The translations under genes and the position numbers were made by a program. From Bacillaceae bacterium Marseille-Q3522 (GTDB taxonomy: Bacteria; Bacillota; Bacilli; Bacillales; Cytobacillaceae), in the NCBI GenBank assembly GCA_017898095.1, contig JAGKQJ010000019.1, positions 1 through 39,018 on the forward strand: a stretch of DNA of 39,018 bases, given 5' to 3'. Numbering within the stretch: position 1 is the first letter of the stretch; each line of letters opens with the position of its first letter. Shown in pieces: positions 25,275 through 33,265 of the stretch. Below the pieces are notes generated by a model. The model saw only the letters and a list, made by a program, of their open reading frames with translations. It was not told where the DNA came from and made no database searches.

Positions 25275-26747
25275 ATGCAAATAAAAAAACTGCTTTCAAA
25301 AAACATAACCATCAAGAAGCGTCTCGTGATTTCCAATCTCTTAATGATTCTTGTACCGGTAATGATTACCGCAGTCATCGGGCTTATCTGCGTTGGCATC
25401 ATTTGGTTTTCCATCCGGTATGGGACAGGACTTGGTTTTGAGGATAGCGAGGACTTTTATAAGGCCAGCCGTGGCGTCTCCATGATTGTAGAAAAGACAC
25501 TGGAGGAAGGCTCTTGCCCAAATATAGGGGAAAACCTGGCGGATATCAGCAGACTGCTTGACAAAAGCTCTATGGCGCTTTCGGTGGATTCTTTGGGTAA
25601 AAATCTCTATCAGTATGGTCAGGCAGCCGAGGCGGACAAAACGCTGCTGGAGGCTGTGGCTGCATTGGGCGGAGAGGGATTTGTTTCCAGCGGTGGCCGG
25701 GAATTATATGTCCATCAACCCAATATTAACGGGGTCACTTATCGTATCGCCATTTTCGCCAGTCCTTCAGAGCTGTCCTACAGCACCTTAAAGGTGGCGC
25801 TTACGTTGTCAGCTATCGTGCTGATCTTCGCCATCTTTCTCTCCATCCTGATTACCAACCGTTTTTTAACCAAGTTTGTATTTCAAAAAATCGAGCGTCC
25901 TCTGGATATTCTGGCGGATGGTGTGAGACAAATCAGCGAGGGAAATCTGGAACACCGTATTGATTATCCTCACGAGGATGAATTTACACCCGTTTGTGTC
26001 AATTTCAATGAAATGGCAGCACGTCTCAAAGCATCGGAGGAACGGACACGGCAGCATGAGCAAAGCCGAAAGGAGCTGCTGGTGGGTGTTTCTCACGACC
26101 TGCGCAGCCCCCTGACCTCCATTCGAGCCTATGTGGAGGGATTGTTGGACGGCGTGGCCAAAACCCCTGAGGCTCAAAGGGGGTACTTGGAAACCATAAA
26201 AAATAAGGCCGAGGACATCGACCAAATGCTGGCTAAAATTTTTCTGTTCTCTAAAATGGAGTTAGGCGAGTACCCAGTGAGTCCCGAGCTTTTGCGGCTG
26301 GATGATGAGGTGCGGCAGCTCATACGGGCAGTGAGCGCGGAATATGAGGAAAAGGGATTGCGTCTTTTTGCCGAAAACCTCGTGCCGGCAACTATATCGG
26401 CTGATCCGGAGCAGCTTCGGCGGGTGCTGGTAAACATCATGGACAACAGTGTCAAATACAAAACAAAGAATATGGGAACGCTGTGCATCTCACTGTCGGA
26501 AGAAGCTGGCGGATATCGCCTTTCTCTTTGTGACGACGGCCCCGGTGTTCCCGAGGAGGCGCTGCCCCATCTGTTTGAGGTGTTTTACCGCAGCGACCCA
26601 TCCAGGCAGAACCCCAATCGCGGCAGCGGCCTTGGACTTGCCATCGCTGCCAATGCGGTCCAGCGTATGAAAGGAACCATTGAGTCAAGGAACGGCAAGG
26701 AAGGCGGTCTGGAGATCGTCATTTATCTGCCGAAGGCGGAGGGATAA
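25275..26747 (+). CDS. Sensor histidine kinase of the envelope-cargo two-component system
   Basis: Starting at ATG 25275 (AGGAGG 8 bases upstream; the in-frame GTG at 25266 overlaps that site), the 490-residue protein has two membrane segments (about 18-47 and 172-193), an extracytoplasmic sensor loop of about 120 residues, a HAMP linker, a dimerisation/phosphoacceptor segment VSHDLRSPLTSIRAYVEG with His274, and an ATP-binding domain with N-box NIMDNSVKY, DDGPGVP and GSGLGLAIA. It should phosphorylate the regulator encoded 2 bases downstream. The signal is unknown. It is divergent from the ATPase operon, consistent with local control of envelope functions. Confidence 0.92.
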   Translation: MQIKKLLSKNITIKKRLVISNLLMILVPVMITAVIGLICVGIIWFSIRYGTGLGFEDSEDFYKASRGVSMIVEKTLEEGSCPNIGENLADISRLLDKSSMALSVDSLGKNLYQYGQAAEADKTLLEAVAALGGEGFVSSGGRELYVHQPNINGVTYRIAIFASPSELSYSTLKVALTLSAIVLIFAIFLSILITNRFLTKFVFQKIERPLDILADGVRQISEGNLEHRIDYPHEDEFTPVCVNFNEMAARLKASEERTRQHEQSRKELLVGVSHDLRSPLTSIRAYVEGLLDGVAKTPEAQRGYLETIKNKAEDIDQMLAKIFLFSKMELGEYPVSPELLRLDDEVRQLIRAVSAEYEEKGLRLFAENLVPATISADPEQLRRVLVNIMDNSVKYKTKNMGTLCISLSEEAGGYRLSLCDDGPGVPEEALPHLFEVFYRSDPSRQNPNRGSGLGLAIAANAVQRMKGTIESRNGKEGGLEIVIYLPKAEG

Positions 26748-26749
26748 AC

Positions 26750-27439
26750 ATGGAAAGGATATTGATTATAGAGGATGATGCAGCCATCGCCGCAATTGAG
26801 CGGGATTATCTTTTAATTGACCATTTTGAGGTGGATATTGCACCGGACGGCAAGGCCGGCATGGAAAAGGCGCTGGGGGGAGGCTTTGACCTTATCCTGC
26901 TGGACCTGATGCTGCCCGGCGTCGACGGCTTTACCGTCTGCCGAAGACTGCGGGAGGCGCTGGATATTCCTATTTTAATGGTCACGGCCCGGCGGGAAGA
27001 TATTGACAAGATACGCGGGCTGGGGCTGGGCGCGGACGACTACATTGAAAAGCCTTTTTCTCCAAGCGTACTGGTGGCGCGTGTCAAGGCCCATCTGGCC
27101 AGATATGCCAGGCTGAAAAAATCGGACAGGCTCCCGCCCGTCCAGATCATCATTGACAACCTTCGCATTCACACCGATACCCGCAGGGTCTATGTGGGCG
27201 AGTGTGAAATTGAGTTAAAAAACAAGGAGTACGAGCTTTTGCTGTTTATGGCGGCGAATGCGGATGTGGTATTCAGCCGTGAAACTCTTTATGAACGCAT
27301 TTGGGGCATGGACGCCATGGGCGATAATGCTACAGTCGCCGTCCACATCAACCGACTGAGGGATAAAATTGAGGAAGATCCGGGCAACCCCCGCTATATC
27401 CAAACAGTTCGGGGGGCGGGCTACCGCCTCAAGGCATAA
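26750..27439 (+). CDS. OmpR-family response regulator, likely AGTTTA-box binder
   Basis: The 229-residue protein has a receiver domain with IIEDD (6-10), phosphorylated Asp52 in LLDLMLPGVDG and Lys in EKPFSP, followed by an OmpR/PhoB winged helix (ELKNKEYELLLFM, then DNATVAVHINRLRDKIE and RTVRGAGYRL-like end). It is cotranscribed with the kinase gene (2-base gap). OmpR-family proteins bind direct repeats spaced about 11 bp. Three nearby promoters carry phased AGTTTA boxes, so I infer that this protein activates the ABC, ATPase and glycosyltransferase operons. The transcript ends at the hairpin 27,511-27,559. Confidence 0.92.
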   Translation: MERILIIEDDAAIAAIERDYLLIDHFEVDIAPDGKAGMEKALGGGFDLILLDLMLPGVDGFTVCRRLREALDIPILMVTARREDIDKIRGLGLGADDYIEKPFSPSVLVARVKAHLARYARLKKSDRLPPVQIIIDNLRIHTDTRRVYVGECEIELKNKEYELLLFMAANADVVFSRETLYERIWGMDAMGDNATVAVHINRLRDKIEEDPGNPRYIQTVRGAGYRLKA

Positions 27440-27483
27440 AAGAATATACATTTATGATCTATGTCCTTTTATATTTTATCTGT

Positions 27484-27528
27484 AGTTTAACTGGACGATA
27501 GGTACAGTTTAATCCGCTTGTCTATACT
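27484..27528 (+). promoter_or_regulatory. AGTTTA-box operator and promoter of the glycosyltransferase operon
   Basis: AGTTTA (27484-27489) and AGTTTA (27506-27511) are 22 bp apart, with a degenerate middle box ACGATA (27495-27500) at 11 bp. The last box begins 17 bp before TATACT (27523-27528), the same geometry as in the two minus-strand promoters at 19.7 and 25.1 kb. Here the site is on the plus strand. Confidence 0.72.
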
Positions 27529-27559
27529 GGTCTTGTACCAGAAGACAAGCGGATTTTTT
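27511..27559 (+). terminator. Two-component operon terminator overlapping the next promoter
   Basis: AATCCGCTTGTCT (27511-27523) pairs perfectly with AGACAAGCGGATT (27543-27555), followed by a run of T to 27559. The 5' arm overlaps the operator end and touches the TATACT -10 of the next operon. A transcript starting at that promoter (about 27,535) lacks the 5' arm and escapes, while read-through from the kinase-regulator operon is stopped. Confidence 0.88.
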
Positions 27560-27585
27560 ATTGTGAGGTTAAGGTGAGATATCTT

Positions 27586-28782
27586 ATGAAAATATTAATT
27601 ACAACAGACTGGTATACGCCAACCGTTAACGGCGTTGTTATTTCCATACTGAATCTGCGTCACGAACTGATAGCGCGTGGGCACGATGTACGTGTACTAA
27701 CCTTGTCGCAGACCAGCCGTTCCTTCAAGAGGGACGGTGTAACCTATATTGGATCGGTGGGGGCGGGAAACATTTATCCGGGCGCCAGAATTAAGACTGC
27801 ACTTTTCGGCGGCTTTGTGCAGGATATTCTGAATTGGCAGCCCGATATGATTCACTCTCAATGCGAATTCTCTACTTTCTTTATTGCCTGTAAGATTGCA
27901 AAGAAATTGGGGATTCCCATCATCCATACCTATCACACGGTTTATGAGGATTATACCCATTATTTTTCACCCAGTAAAAAGTGGGGACGCTTCTTGGTCG
28001 CATCCTTGTCGCGTTGGGTAACCGGCGCAACTGCCTGCGTGATCGCTCCTACTGAAAAGGTAAAAAACATTTTAAACAGCTACGGAATCCAACAGGATAT
28101 TCATGTCATTCCCACAGGCATTGATCTAAACCGGTTTAAGCAATCACCGGCCCCCGAAAGACAGCGTGCTATTAGAAAACAGCTCGGTATCCCGGAGGAA
28201 AACCAGATCCTGCTCTATGTGGGCCGTCTTGCGAAAGAAAAGAATTTGGAAGAGCTTCTTCAATATCATGCAAATTGCGCCATCGAAAATCTGACCTTCC
28301 TCATTGTGGGTGACGGACCTTACCGGGACACATTGGAACGGACAACATGGGCATTAGGCATCTGCGATTCTGTACGTTTCTCCGGGATGATTCCACCGAA
28401 GGAGATTGGCGACTACTACCATATTGGAGATCTGTTCGTCAGTGGCTCTGTCAGCGAAACCCAGGGACTTACCTACATTGAGGCTCTGGCTTGTGGCCTG
28501 CCGGCACTCTGCCGCAGAGATGAGTGCTTGGATGGTGTTGTGATAGACGGTTTCAACGGCTGGCAGTATGAAAATGAGCAGGATTATAAAAGCAAGCTGA
28601 CTGACTTTTTATCCCGCAAAGAAGTGCGAATGCGTATGAAGGAAAACGCAGCCGGGCTTGCGCAGCGGAAATTTTCTTCCGAAGTATTTGCTAAAAAGGC
28701 AGAGCGGGTATATCTGAATATGCTTGATAAGTGGGTCACAAAAAAGAAAGTGCCTTGCCCGGAGGTGACATCATGCCGATAA
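27586..28782 (+). CDS. GT4-family glycosyltransferase, diacylglycerol-glucosyltransferase-like
   Basis: The product (398 residues from ATG 27586, which has AAGGTGA 8 bases upstream; a GTG at 27574 is possible) is a GT-B fold enzyme. The N terminus MKILITTDWYTPTVNGVV and HSQCEFSTFF near 88-97 resemble diacylglycerol glucosyltransferases that make membrane glycolipids. The donor-binding domain has LYVGRLAKEKNLEELL and the retaining GT4 pattern SVSETQGLTYIEALACGLP. It probably transfers a hexose to a lipid acceptor at the inner membrane face. It is the first gene of an operon under the AGTTTA-box promoter and overlaps the VTT gene by 10 bases. Confidence 0.88.
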   Translation: MKILITTDWYTPTVNGVVISILNLRHELIARGHDVRVLTLSQTSRSFKRDGVTYIGSVGAGNIYPGARIKTALFGGFVQDILNWQPDMIHSQCEFSTFFIACKIAKKLGIPIIHTYHTVYEDYTHYFSPSKKWGRFLVASLSRWVTGATACVIAPTEKVKNILNSYGIQQDIHVIPTGIDLNRFKQSPAPERQRAIRKQLGIPEENQILLYVGRLAKEKNLEELLQYHANCAIENLTFLIVGDGPYRDTLERTTWALGICDSVRFSGMIPPKEIGDYYHIGDLFVSGSVSETQGLTYIEALACGLPALCRRDECLDGVVIDGFNGWQYENEQDYKSKLTDFLSRKEVRMRMKENAAGLAQRKFSSEVFAKKAERVYLNMLDKWVTKKKVPCPEVTSCR

Positions 28783-29369
28783 ACGTGGCAAGGAAAACAA
28801 TCCATATCTGTTCTGTGCTCAGTCTTATCGCCTGTGTTGCATTTTCAGTTTACGCCATAAACAGGCAGCTTTTTACCTCGCAGGAGGCCCTGCAGGCGTA
28901 CATTGCCGGGTTTGGCGCCATGGGTGCCTTGGTGTTTATTGCGTTTCAAGTGGTGCAGGTCGTTATTCCCATCCTTCCGGGCGGAATCAGCTGTCTGGCG
29001 GGTGTTCTGCTTTTTGGGTCTTGGGCAGGCTTTCTCTATAACTATATTGGGATTTGTGCCGGCTCTCTCGCGGCTTTCATTATTTCCAGGAACTGCGGAA
29101 AGCCCATTCTATACGCTGTTTTTAATGAAAAAACAGTTGCAAAATATGAGGCGTGGACGGGAAATGAGAGCAAATTTGCAAAGTGGTTTGCCCTTGCCAT
29201 CTTTCTCCCGGTAGCACCGGATGATTTTTTGTGTTATCTGGCGGGTACCACACAGATGAGCTTGAAAAAATTTGCGCTCACTATTTTGCTGGGCAAACCC
29301 GCCTCCATTGCTCTTTACAGCCTGGGACTGAATTTGATCTTACAGCAAATTGCAGCCCTTGTGCGGTAG
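28773..29369 (+). CDS. VTT-domain (DedA/TVP38/TMEM64-type) membrane protein
   Basis: From ATG 28773 (GGAGGTG 7 bases upstream) the protein has 198 residues and about five membrane segments. The VTT hallmark is visible: a GGISCLAGVLLFGSWAGFLYN re-entrant region split near residues 68-90 and a second one around LPVAPDDFLCYLAGTT. DedA-type relatives have been shown to recycle undecaprenyl phosphate across the membrane in Bacteria, and other VTT proteins scramble lipids. Placed between two glycosyltransferase genes, a role in flipping the lipid carrier or glycolipid product is a sensible inference. Translation is probably coupled to both neighbours (10-base overlap upstream, 13-base gap downstream). 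Confidence 0.88.
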   Translation: MPINVARKTIHICSVLSLIACVAFSVYAINRQLFTSQEALQAYIAGFGAMGALVFIAFQVVQVVIPILPGGISCLAGVLLFGSWAGFLYNYIGICAGSLAAFIISRNCGKPILYAVFNEKTVAKYEAWTGNESKFAKWFALAIFLPVAPDDFLCYLAGTTQMSLKKFALTILLGKPASIALYSLGLNLILQQIAALVR

Positions 29370-29382
29370 GAAAGGAGCTCTT

Positions 29383-30447
29383 ATGTGTATTACCTTATAT
29401 TCTGGCTGCCTGCGGCTAGTACGAAAGAGCGGAGTGGGACAAGCTATCCTGCATCAAAAAGAGATGTTGGAGCGTGTCGGCGTAAAAGCCACGTATCAAT
29501 GGGATGAAGATGCTTCTGCGGTACATATCAACACGGTATTCCCCGACTCGCCCATGGCGGCTTGCTTGGCGCACCTGCAACACAGAAAAGTCGTCTATTA
29601 TGGACACTCCACCATGGAAGACTTTAAGAACTCCTTTCAAGGCTCCAATGTATTTGCGCCGCTGTTTAAACGCTGGATTATCCATTGCTATAGGCTTGGT
29701 GACGTTATCATCACGCCCACGCCCTATTCAAAACGGCTGCTGGAAAGCTACGGGATTACGAAACCGATCTATAGTCTTTCCAATGGAGTTGATACAGGGT
29801 TCTTTGAGCCCAGCTTGGAACGGCGCGCCGCATTCCGTATCAAGTACAAGCTTCGCCCCGAGGACAAAGCTGTTATCTCGGTGGGTCATTATATTGAGCG
29901 CAAGGGAATTCTAGAATTTGTGGAGCTTGCCCGCAGTATGCCTGAAGTGCGGTTTTTTTGGTTCGGGTATACCAATTTGAAGCTTGTGCCAAAGCGTATC
30001 CGCATAGCAATTCAAAATGCGCCGAAAAACCTTCGGTTCCCGGGCTATGTGGAGAGGGATGAACTGCGGGATGCTTATTGCGGATGTGATCTGTTTGCGT
30101 TTCTTTCCAGCGAGGAAACCGAGGGGATCGTGGTGCTGGAGGCACTCGCCTGCGGCATCCCTGTCCTTGTCCGGGATATCCCGGTCTACGAAGGCTGGCT
30201 TTCTGACGGAAGGAACGTTTATAAAGCAAACGAGCCGAAAGCGTTCAAAGAAAAAGCAATGGGTATACTGAGCGGAAGTCTGCCTGATCTTACCGCTTTT
30301 GGTCTGCAGGCAGCAAGGACACGCGATCTGGAGACCGTAGGAAAAAAGCTCCTTGCCATTTACCGGCAAGAGAACATTTTATCTTCAGTTTATCTTAGGG
30401 CAAACGACAGTTTAGATGCGGCTGATACAATTAACACAAAATTGTAA
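29383..30447 (+). CDS. GT4-family glycosyltransferase
   Basis: The frame is open from 29350, but ATG 29383 follows GGAAAGGAG and yields the expected start MCITLYSGCLRLVRKSG, giving 354 residues. GT-B features are DVIITPTPYSKRLLESYG near 107-124, LSNGVDTGFF, ISVGHYIERKGILEFVELA and the GT4 pattern SSEETEGIVVLEALACGIP near 244-262. It is only distantly related to the first glycosyltransferase of the operon and could add the second sugar of a di-glycosyl lipid. Donor and acceptor cannot be told from the sequence. The zinc-ribbon gene follows after 12 bases. Confidence 0.87.
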   Translation: MCITLYSGCLRLVRKSGVGQAILHQKEMLERVGVKATYQWDEDASAVHINTVFPDSPMAACLAHLQHRKVVYYGHSTMEDFKNSFQGSNVFAPLFKRWIIHCYRLGDVIITPTPYSKRLLESYGITKPIYSLSNGVDTGFFEPSLERRAAFRIKYKLRPEDKAVISVGHYIERKGILEFVELARSMPEVRFFWFGYTNLKLVPKRIRIAIQNAPKNLRFPGYVERDELRDAYCGCDLFAFLSSEETEGIVVLEALACGIPVLVRDIPVYEGWLSDGRNVYKANEPKAFKEKAMGILSGSLPDLTAFGLQAARTRDLETVGKKLLAIYRQENILSSVYLRANDSLDAADTINTKL

Positions 30448-30459
30448 GGAGGGACCACC

Positions 30460-31119
30460 ATGAACAAACTACAGTCGAAAATAATGAATATGGATTTCAA
30501 AAAAACGGCGAAGCGTTTTATTGTTTTGTCACTGATCATTGTTATTGTGGGAGGTATTTTAACCGGACTTATGTTCCGCACACAAATCAGTGAGGCTATT
30601 ACCTATCATCAAACCTATGAAAACAGCAGAGAAAACCGGATGCAAGAAGAAACTACCAGATATAATGAGGAGTACCGAGAAGACGGACAATGGGAGCACG
30701 GTTTTGAAAAAGCTGATTTCTTTGAGTCGGTGCCGTTTACAGTGCCTACGGTCGGTGCCCAGATTGTACTCTTTACTTATGCAGTCCTCTGCGCGCTGAT
30801 CGGCCTTGTCTACTGGCTTCTGGTCATGGCCTGGCTGTATCAGGCGGCATTCAGGGCCTCTATGAACAGAACACTTTGGACGATACTGGGACTTTTCTTC
30901 AATCTTGCAGCCGTGGTTGCGTTCCTTATAGTGCGCAGTCTGCAAACGGTCTGCCCAAGCTGCGGCACCTATCAAAAAGCAGGCGCCTTCTGCCGGGCCT
31001 GTGGTGTACCGCTGCAAATAAAGTGCACAGAGTGCGGCGTATTGGCAGATGGAAAAGATAAGTATTGTTCCAACTGCGGAAAGCAAATCGCCCATGATAA
31101 TACAGACAAAATTAAATAA
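30460..31119 (+). CDS. Membrane protein with double zinc ribbon
   Basis: This 219-residue protein has a membrane segment at about 19-38, a charged extracytoplasmic loop (40-95), two or three further membrane segments (100-128 and 138-160), and two C-terminal zinc ribbons: C165/C168 with C178/C181, and C189/C192 with C203/C206. The AAGGAGG site is optimal. I do not recognise a characterised homologue. The cytoplasmic ribbons could bind protein or RNA partners or sense metal or redox state. As the last gene of the glycosyltransferase operon it may be a regulatory or scaffold subunit. Confidence 0.8.
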   Translation: MNKLQSKIMNMDFKKTAKRFIVLSLIIVIVGGILTGLMFRTQISEAITYHQTYENSRENRMQEETTRYNEEYREDGQWEHGFEKADFFESVPFTVPTVGAQIVLFTYAVLCALIGLVYWLLVMAWLYQAAFRASMNRTLWTILGLFFNLAAVVAFLIVRSLQTVCPSCGTYQKAGAFCRACGVPLQIKCTECGVLADGKDKYCSNCGKQIAHDNTDKIK

Positions 31120-31143
31120 AGTTAAGTAAGGATTGACTAAAAC

Positions 31144-31182
31144 GGGGCTGCAACGGCTGAACTACCGAAGCCATGCAGCCCC
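31144..31182 (+). terminator. Hairpin ending the glycosyltransferase operon
   Basis: GGGGCTGCA (31144-31152) pairs with TGCAGCCCC (31174-31182), with an inner GGCT/AGCC pair. An AT-rich tail follows, not a pure T-run, so some read-through into the PAP2 gene is possible. Confidence 0.7.
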
Positions 31183-31268
31183 AATATTATTTGGCAGGCT
31201 TATAAATGTTTGCTTTCTCATGAGCTAGAGAAAACAACTTGAAAAGCAAATAAAGGATGTGAATTATC

Positions 31269-31805
31269 TTGTTATTTTTTGATTTCACAATATTAAATTG
31301 GATTTACGACAACTGTCGGACGGCATGGCTTGATGCGCTGATGCCGCTTATAACCAAGCTGGGGAATGCCGGCGCTGTCTGGATCGTCCTCGCGCTCTGC
31401 CTGCTCGTCACCAGGAAATACAGAAATACAGGTATTGCTCTGTTTTGCGCGCTGGTGTTGGACGTTATCATCTGCAATGGTATTTTGAAACCGTTTGTCG
31501 CCCGTATCCGGCCCTGCGACATTAATACCACGATAGACCTGCTGATCACGCGTCCCACAGACTATTCTTTCCCATCTGGACATACGGCGGCATCCTTTGC
31601 GGCGGTATCTGCGCTGTATTTCTGCCGAAGAAAGCTTTGGAAACCTGCACTGGTGCTGGCGCTACTTATTTCCTTCTCTCGGCTGTATCTCTATGTGCAT
31701 TATCCCTCCGACGTAATTGCCGGAATGTTGCTTGGAGCTGTCCTTGGATTTATAGGATGCAGGCTGTCAGAACTTGCGCAGCGCATAGGGCAGCGATGCC
31801 ATTGA
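31269..31805 (+). CDS. PAP2-family phosphatase, BcrC-like undecaprenyl-diphosphatase candidate
   Basis: The 178-residue membrane protein carries the three PAP2 motifs: KPFVARIRP (74-82), PSGH (102-105) and SRLYLYVHYPSD (137-148) with catalytic His144. Short PAP2 proteins of this type, such as BcrC, dephosphorylate undecaprenyl diphosphate at the outer membrane face and give bacitracin resistance. The start is a TTG; an ATG just upstream is followed at once by a stop. The AAAGGA site is about 9-10 bases before the TTG. It follows the glycosyltransferase operon by 150 bases past a leaky hairpin; no AGTTTA or CTCATT box is visible before it. The substrate is inferred from size and context. Confidence 0.88.
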   Translation: MLFFDFTILNWIYDNCRTAWLDALMPLITKLGNAGAVWIVLALCLLVTRKYRNTGIALFCALVLDVIICNGILKPFVARIRPCDINTTIDLLITRPTDYSFPSGHTAASFAAVSALYFCRRKLWKPALVLALLISFSRLYLYVHYPSDVIAGMLLGAVLGFIGCRLSELAQRIGQRCH

Positions 31806-31872
31806 CGATCTGTCCAGAATAATACTGCCTTAACCGACGTGTGGTAAAAAAGATGCTGCAGTCCTTGATAAA

Positions 31873-31921
31873 GAAAGAATTTGATGGGCGTAGGTAAACA
31901 TTGCGCTCATCAAATTCTTTC
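31873..31921. terminator. Bidirectional terminator between convergent genes
   Basis: GAAAGAATTTGATG (31873-31886) pairs perfectly with CATCAAATTCTTTC (31908-31921). It separates the plus-strand PAP2 gene from the minus-strand small membrane protein gene. Confidence 0.85.
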
Positions 31922-31922
31922 T

Positions 31923-32129
31923 TCACTGCTTTCTCTTGTCAATCTGTGACAACCCTGCCTGCCGTATTCCGAGAATGAGGGAAACCACGCAAAATAATAA
32001 AAGTATTTTCGAAGATACGGAATTGGTGGTGAAATTCATCATGGGATTGTACCAGTCAAGGACAGAAAAGGTCAGGAATGTGATTGACAGTATAATGCAA
32101 AGATGCGATAAAATTTTAAAAAACTTCAT
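31923..32129 (-). CDS. Small two-helix membrane protein
   Basis: The best start is the ATG at 32129 with a GGGAGTG site, giving 68 residues (MKFFKILSHLCIILS...). Two hydrophobic helices (about 6-24 and 37-55) are joined by a short polar loop with DWYNPMMNFTT; the tail is basic. The longer frame from 32177 would overlap the phosphodiester glycosidase gene. It is the third gene of the GT2-GtrA operon, 17 bases after the glycosidase stop. I do not recognise the family; a small membrane partner of the GtrA-type flippase is possible. Confidence 0.6.
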   Translation of the reverse strand: MKFFKILSHLCIILSITFLTFSVLDWYNPMMNFTTNSVSSKILLLFCVVSLILGIRQAGLSQIDKRKQ

Positions 32130-32146
32130 AATAACACTCCCGCTTA

Positions 32147-33265
32147 TCAGTTGCTCGGTTCGCAGATATAGATGCAATCTGATATTGTTTTTTTAGGCTT
32201 ATAAGGCTGATTAACTACTGTGCTGTTTAATGTCATAAAGGTGGTGTGACCGCCATCCAGATTGTAAGCCGCAGCACAACCAAGGTTTTCAAATACGGCT
32301 GCAAGCTCCGGCAGGGTCATTCCCCTTGAATAGCCAGTCTGTCTCCCATCTACAACAACGAAACAATAATGGCCTGGTTCATAATACCCGATAGCGCTGC
32401 GTGGATGACTTTTTCTAATATAATCCCACGTGTTGAACTCCGTAAGCGCTTTCCCACTGTCGTCAAGCAGCTTTGGGCCAAATATCCATGTTTGCAGTGC
32501 GCCGTCATCAACGGCTTTCTGTGCGTCAAAATCGTCCGGGCTGCTGGTAATCATTGATCCGTCACTGTAGAGGACGCAGATATCCGCTGTAGTTTGATTT
32601 GTACGGTAAACCGTTCCGTTGCGTACCAAAAGCCCATTGAGATGCTTTAGATTAAAGCAGTAGGAATCACCGTTCATTGCCAGCACCGCCCCGACTTCGC
32701 TGCTCATATCTGATAGGGATTGTTTGTAATTCCCATAAGTGTCATAGGCAAAACGAGTCTGCAGGCAGCTGATATCTGCTAAGTAGATGTCAGCAATGTA
32801 ATACGTCACAATATTATCCCCACTGTCCATTGTGTGTTCACTAATATCCACCGACAAGTTGGGACTTGAATAGGACGTGTCAGTGGAGACGATTTCACTG
32901 GTAAAGTGCTCGGCAAATTTCGTTTTCCAATCTTTAGCTGTGATTTTTTCCGAAGCCGGTATGTCGGCTGATTGGCTGCTTGAAATGTCTGTTGCTGCGG
33001 TAGCGCCTTCCTCTATTGCAGGAAGACTTGAGGTTTCATTGCTGGAAATTTCAGCTGTTACGGCAGAACTTTGCTCTGACAAGGAAAGGCCTGACGTTTG
33101 TTTGCTCACGGCTGCCTGAGTCTTAACTGAATCATAGGAATACGCTGTGGGAAGTTCATAAACCGTATAGTAAACCACTAAAACCAGAAGTGCTGCTATT
33201 AGAACATCTAGTAGCAGCAAAAATATAATCGGACACTTTCGATGTGCTTTCATTGTATTATGCAT
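32147..33265 (-). CDS. Membrane-anchored phosphodiester glycosidase (NAGPA family)
   Basis: The 372-residue product has an N-terminal membrane anchor (about 14-34), a Ser/Thr-rich stalk to about 105, and a phosphodiester glycosidase domain. Characteristic elements are AVLAMNGDSYCF near 190-201, FVVVDGRQTGYSRGMTLPEL and NLDGGHTTFM near 340-349. The family, named for the mammalian 'uncovering enzyme', removes sugars linked through phosphodiesters; bacterial members act outside the membrane on wall polymers or sugar phosphates. The start has AAGGAGAA and overlaps the upstream GT2-GtrA gene by 8 bases. That coupling suggests it edits a product of that transferase. Confidence 0.87.
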   Translation of the reverse strand: MHNTMKAHRKCPIIFLLLLDVLIAALLVLVVYYTVYELPTAYSYDSVKTQAAVSKQTSGLSLSEQSSAVTAEISSNETSSLPAIEEGATAATDISSSQSADIPASEKITAKDWKTKFAEHFTSEIVSTDTSYSSPNLSVDISEHTMDSGDNIVTYYIADIYLADISCLQTRFAYDTYGNYKQSLSDMSSEVGAVLAMNGDSYCFNLKHLNGLLVRNGTVYRTNQTTADICVLYSDGSMITSSPDDFDAQKAVDDGALQTWIFGPKLLDDSGKALTEFNTWDYIRKSHPRSAIGYYEPGHYCFVVVDGRQTGYSRGMTLPELAAVFENLGCAAAYNLDGGHTTFMTLNSTVVNQPYKPKKTISDCIYICEPSN

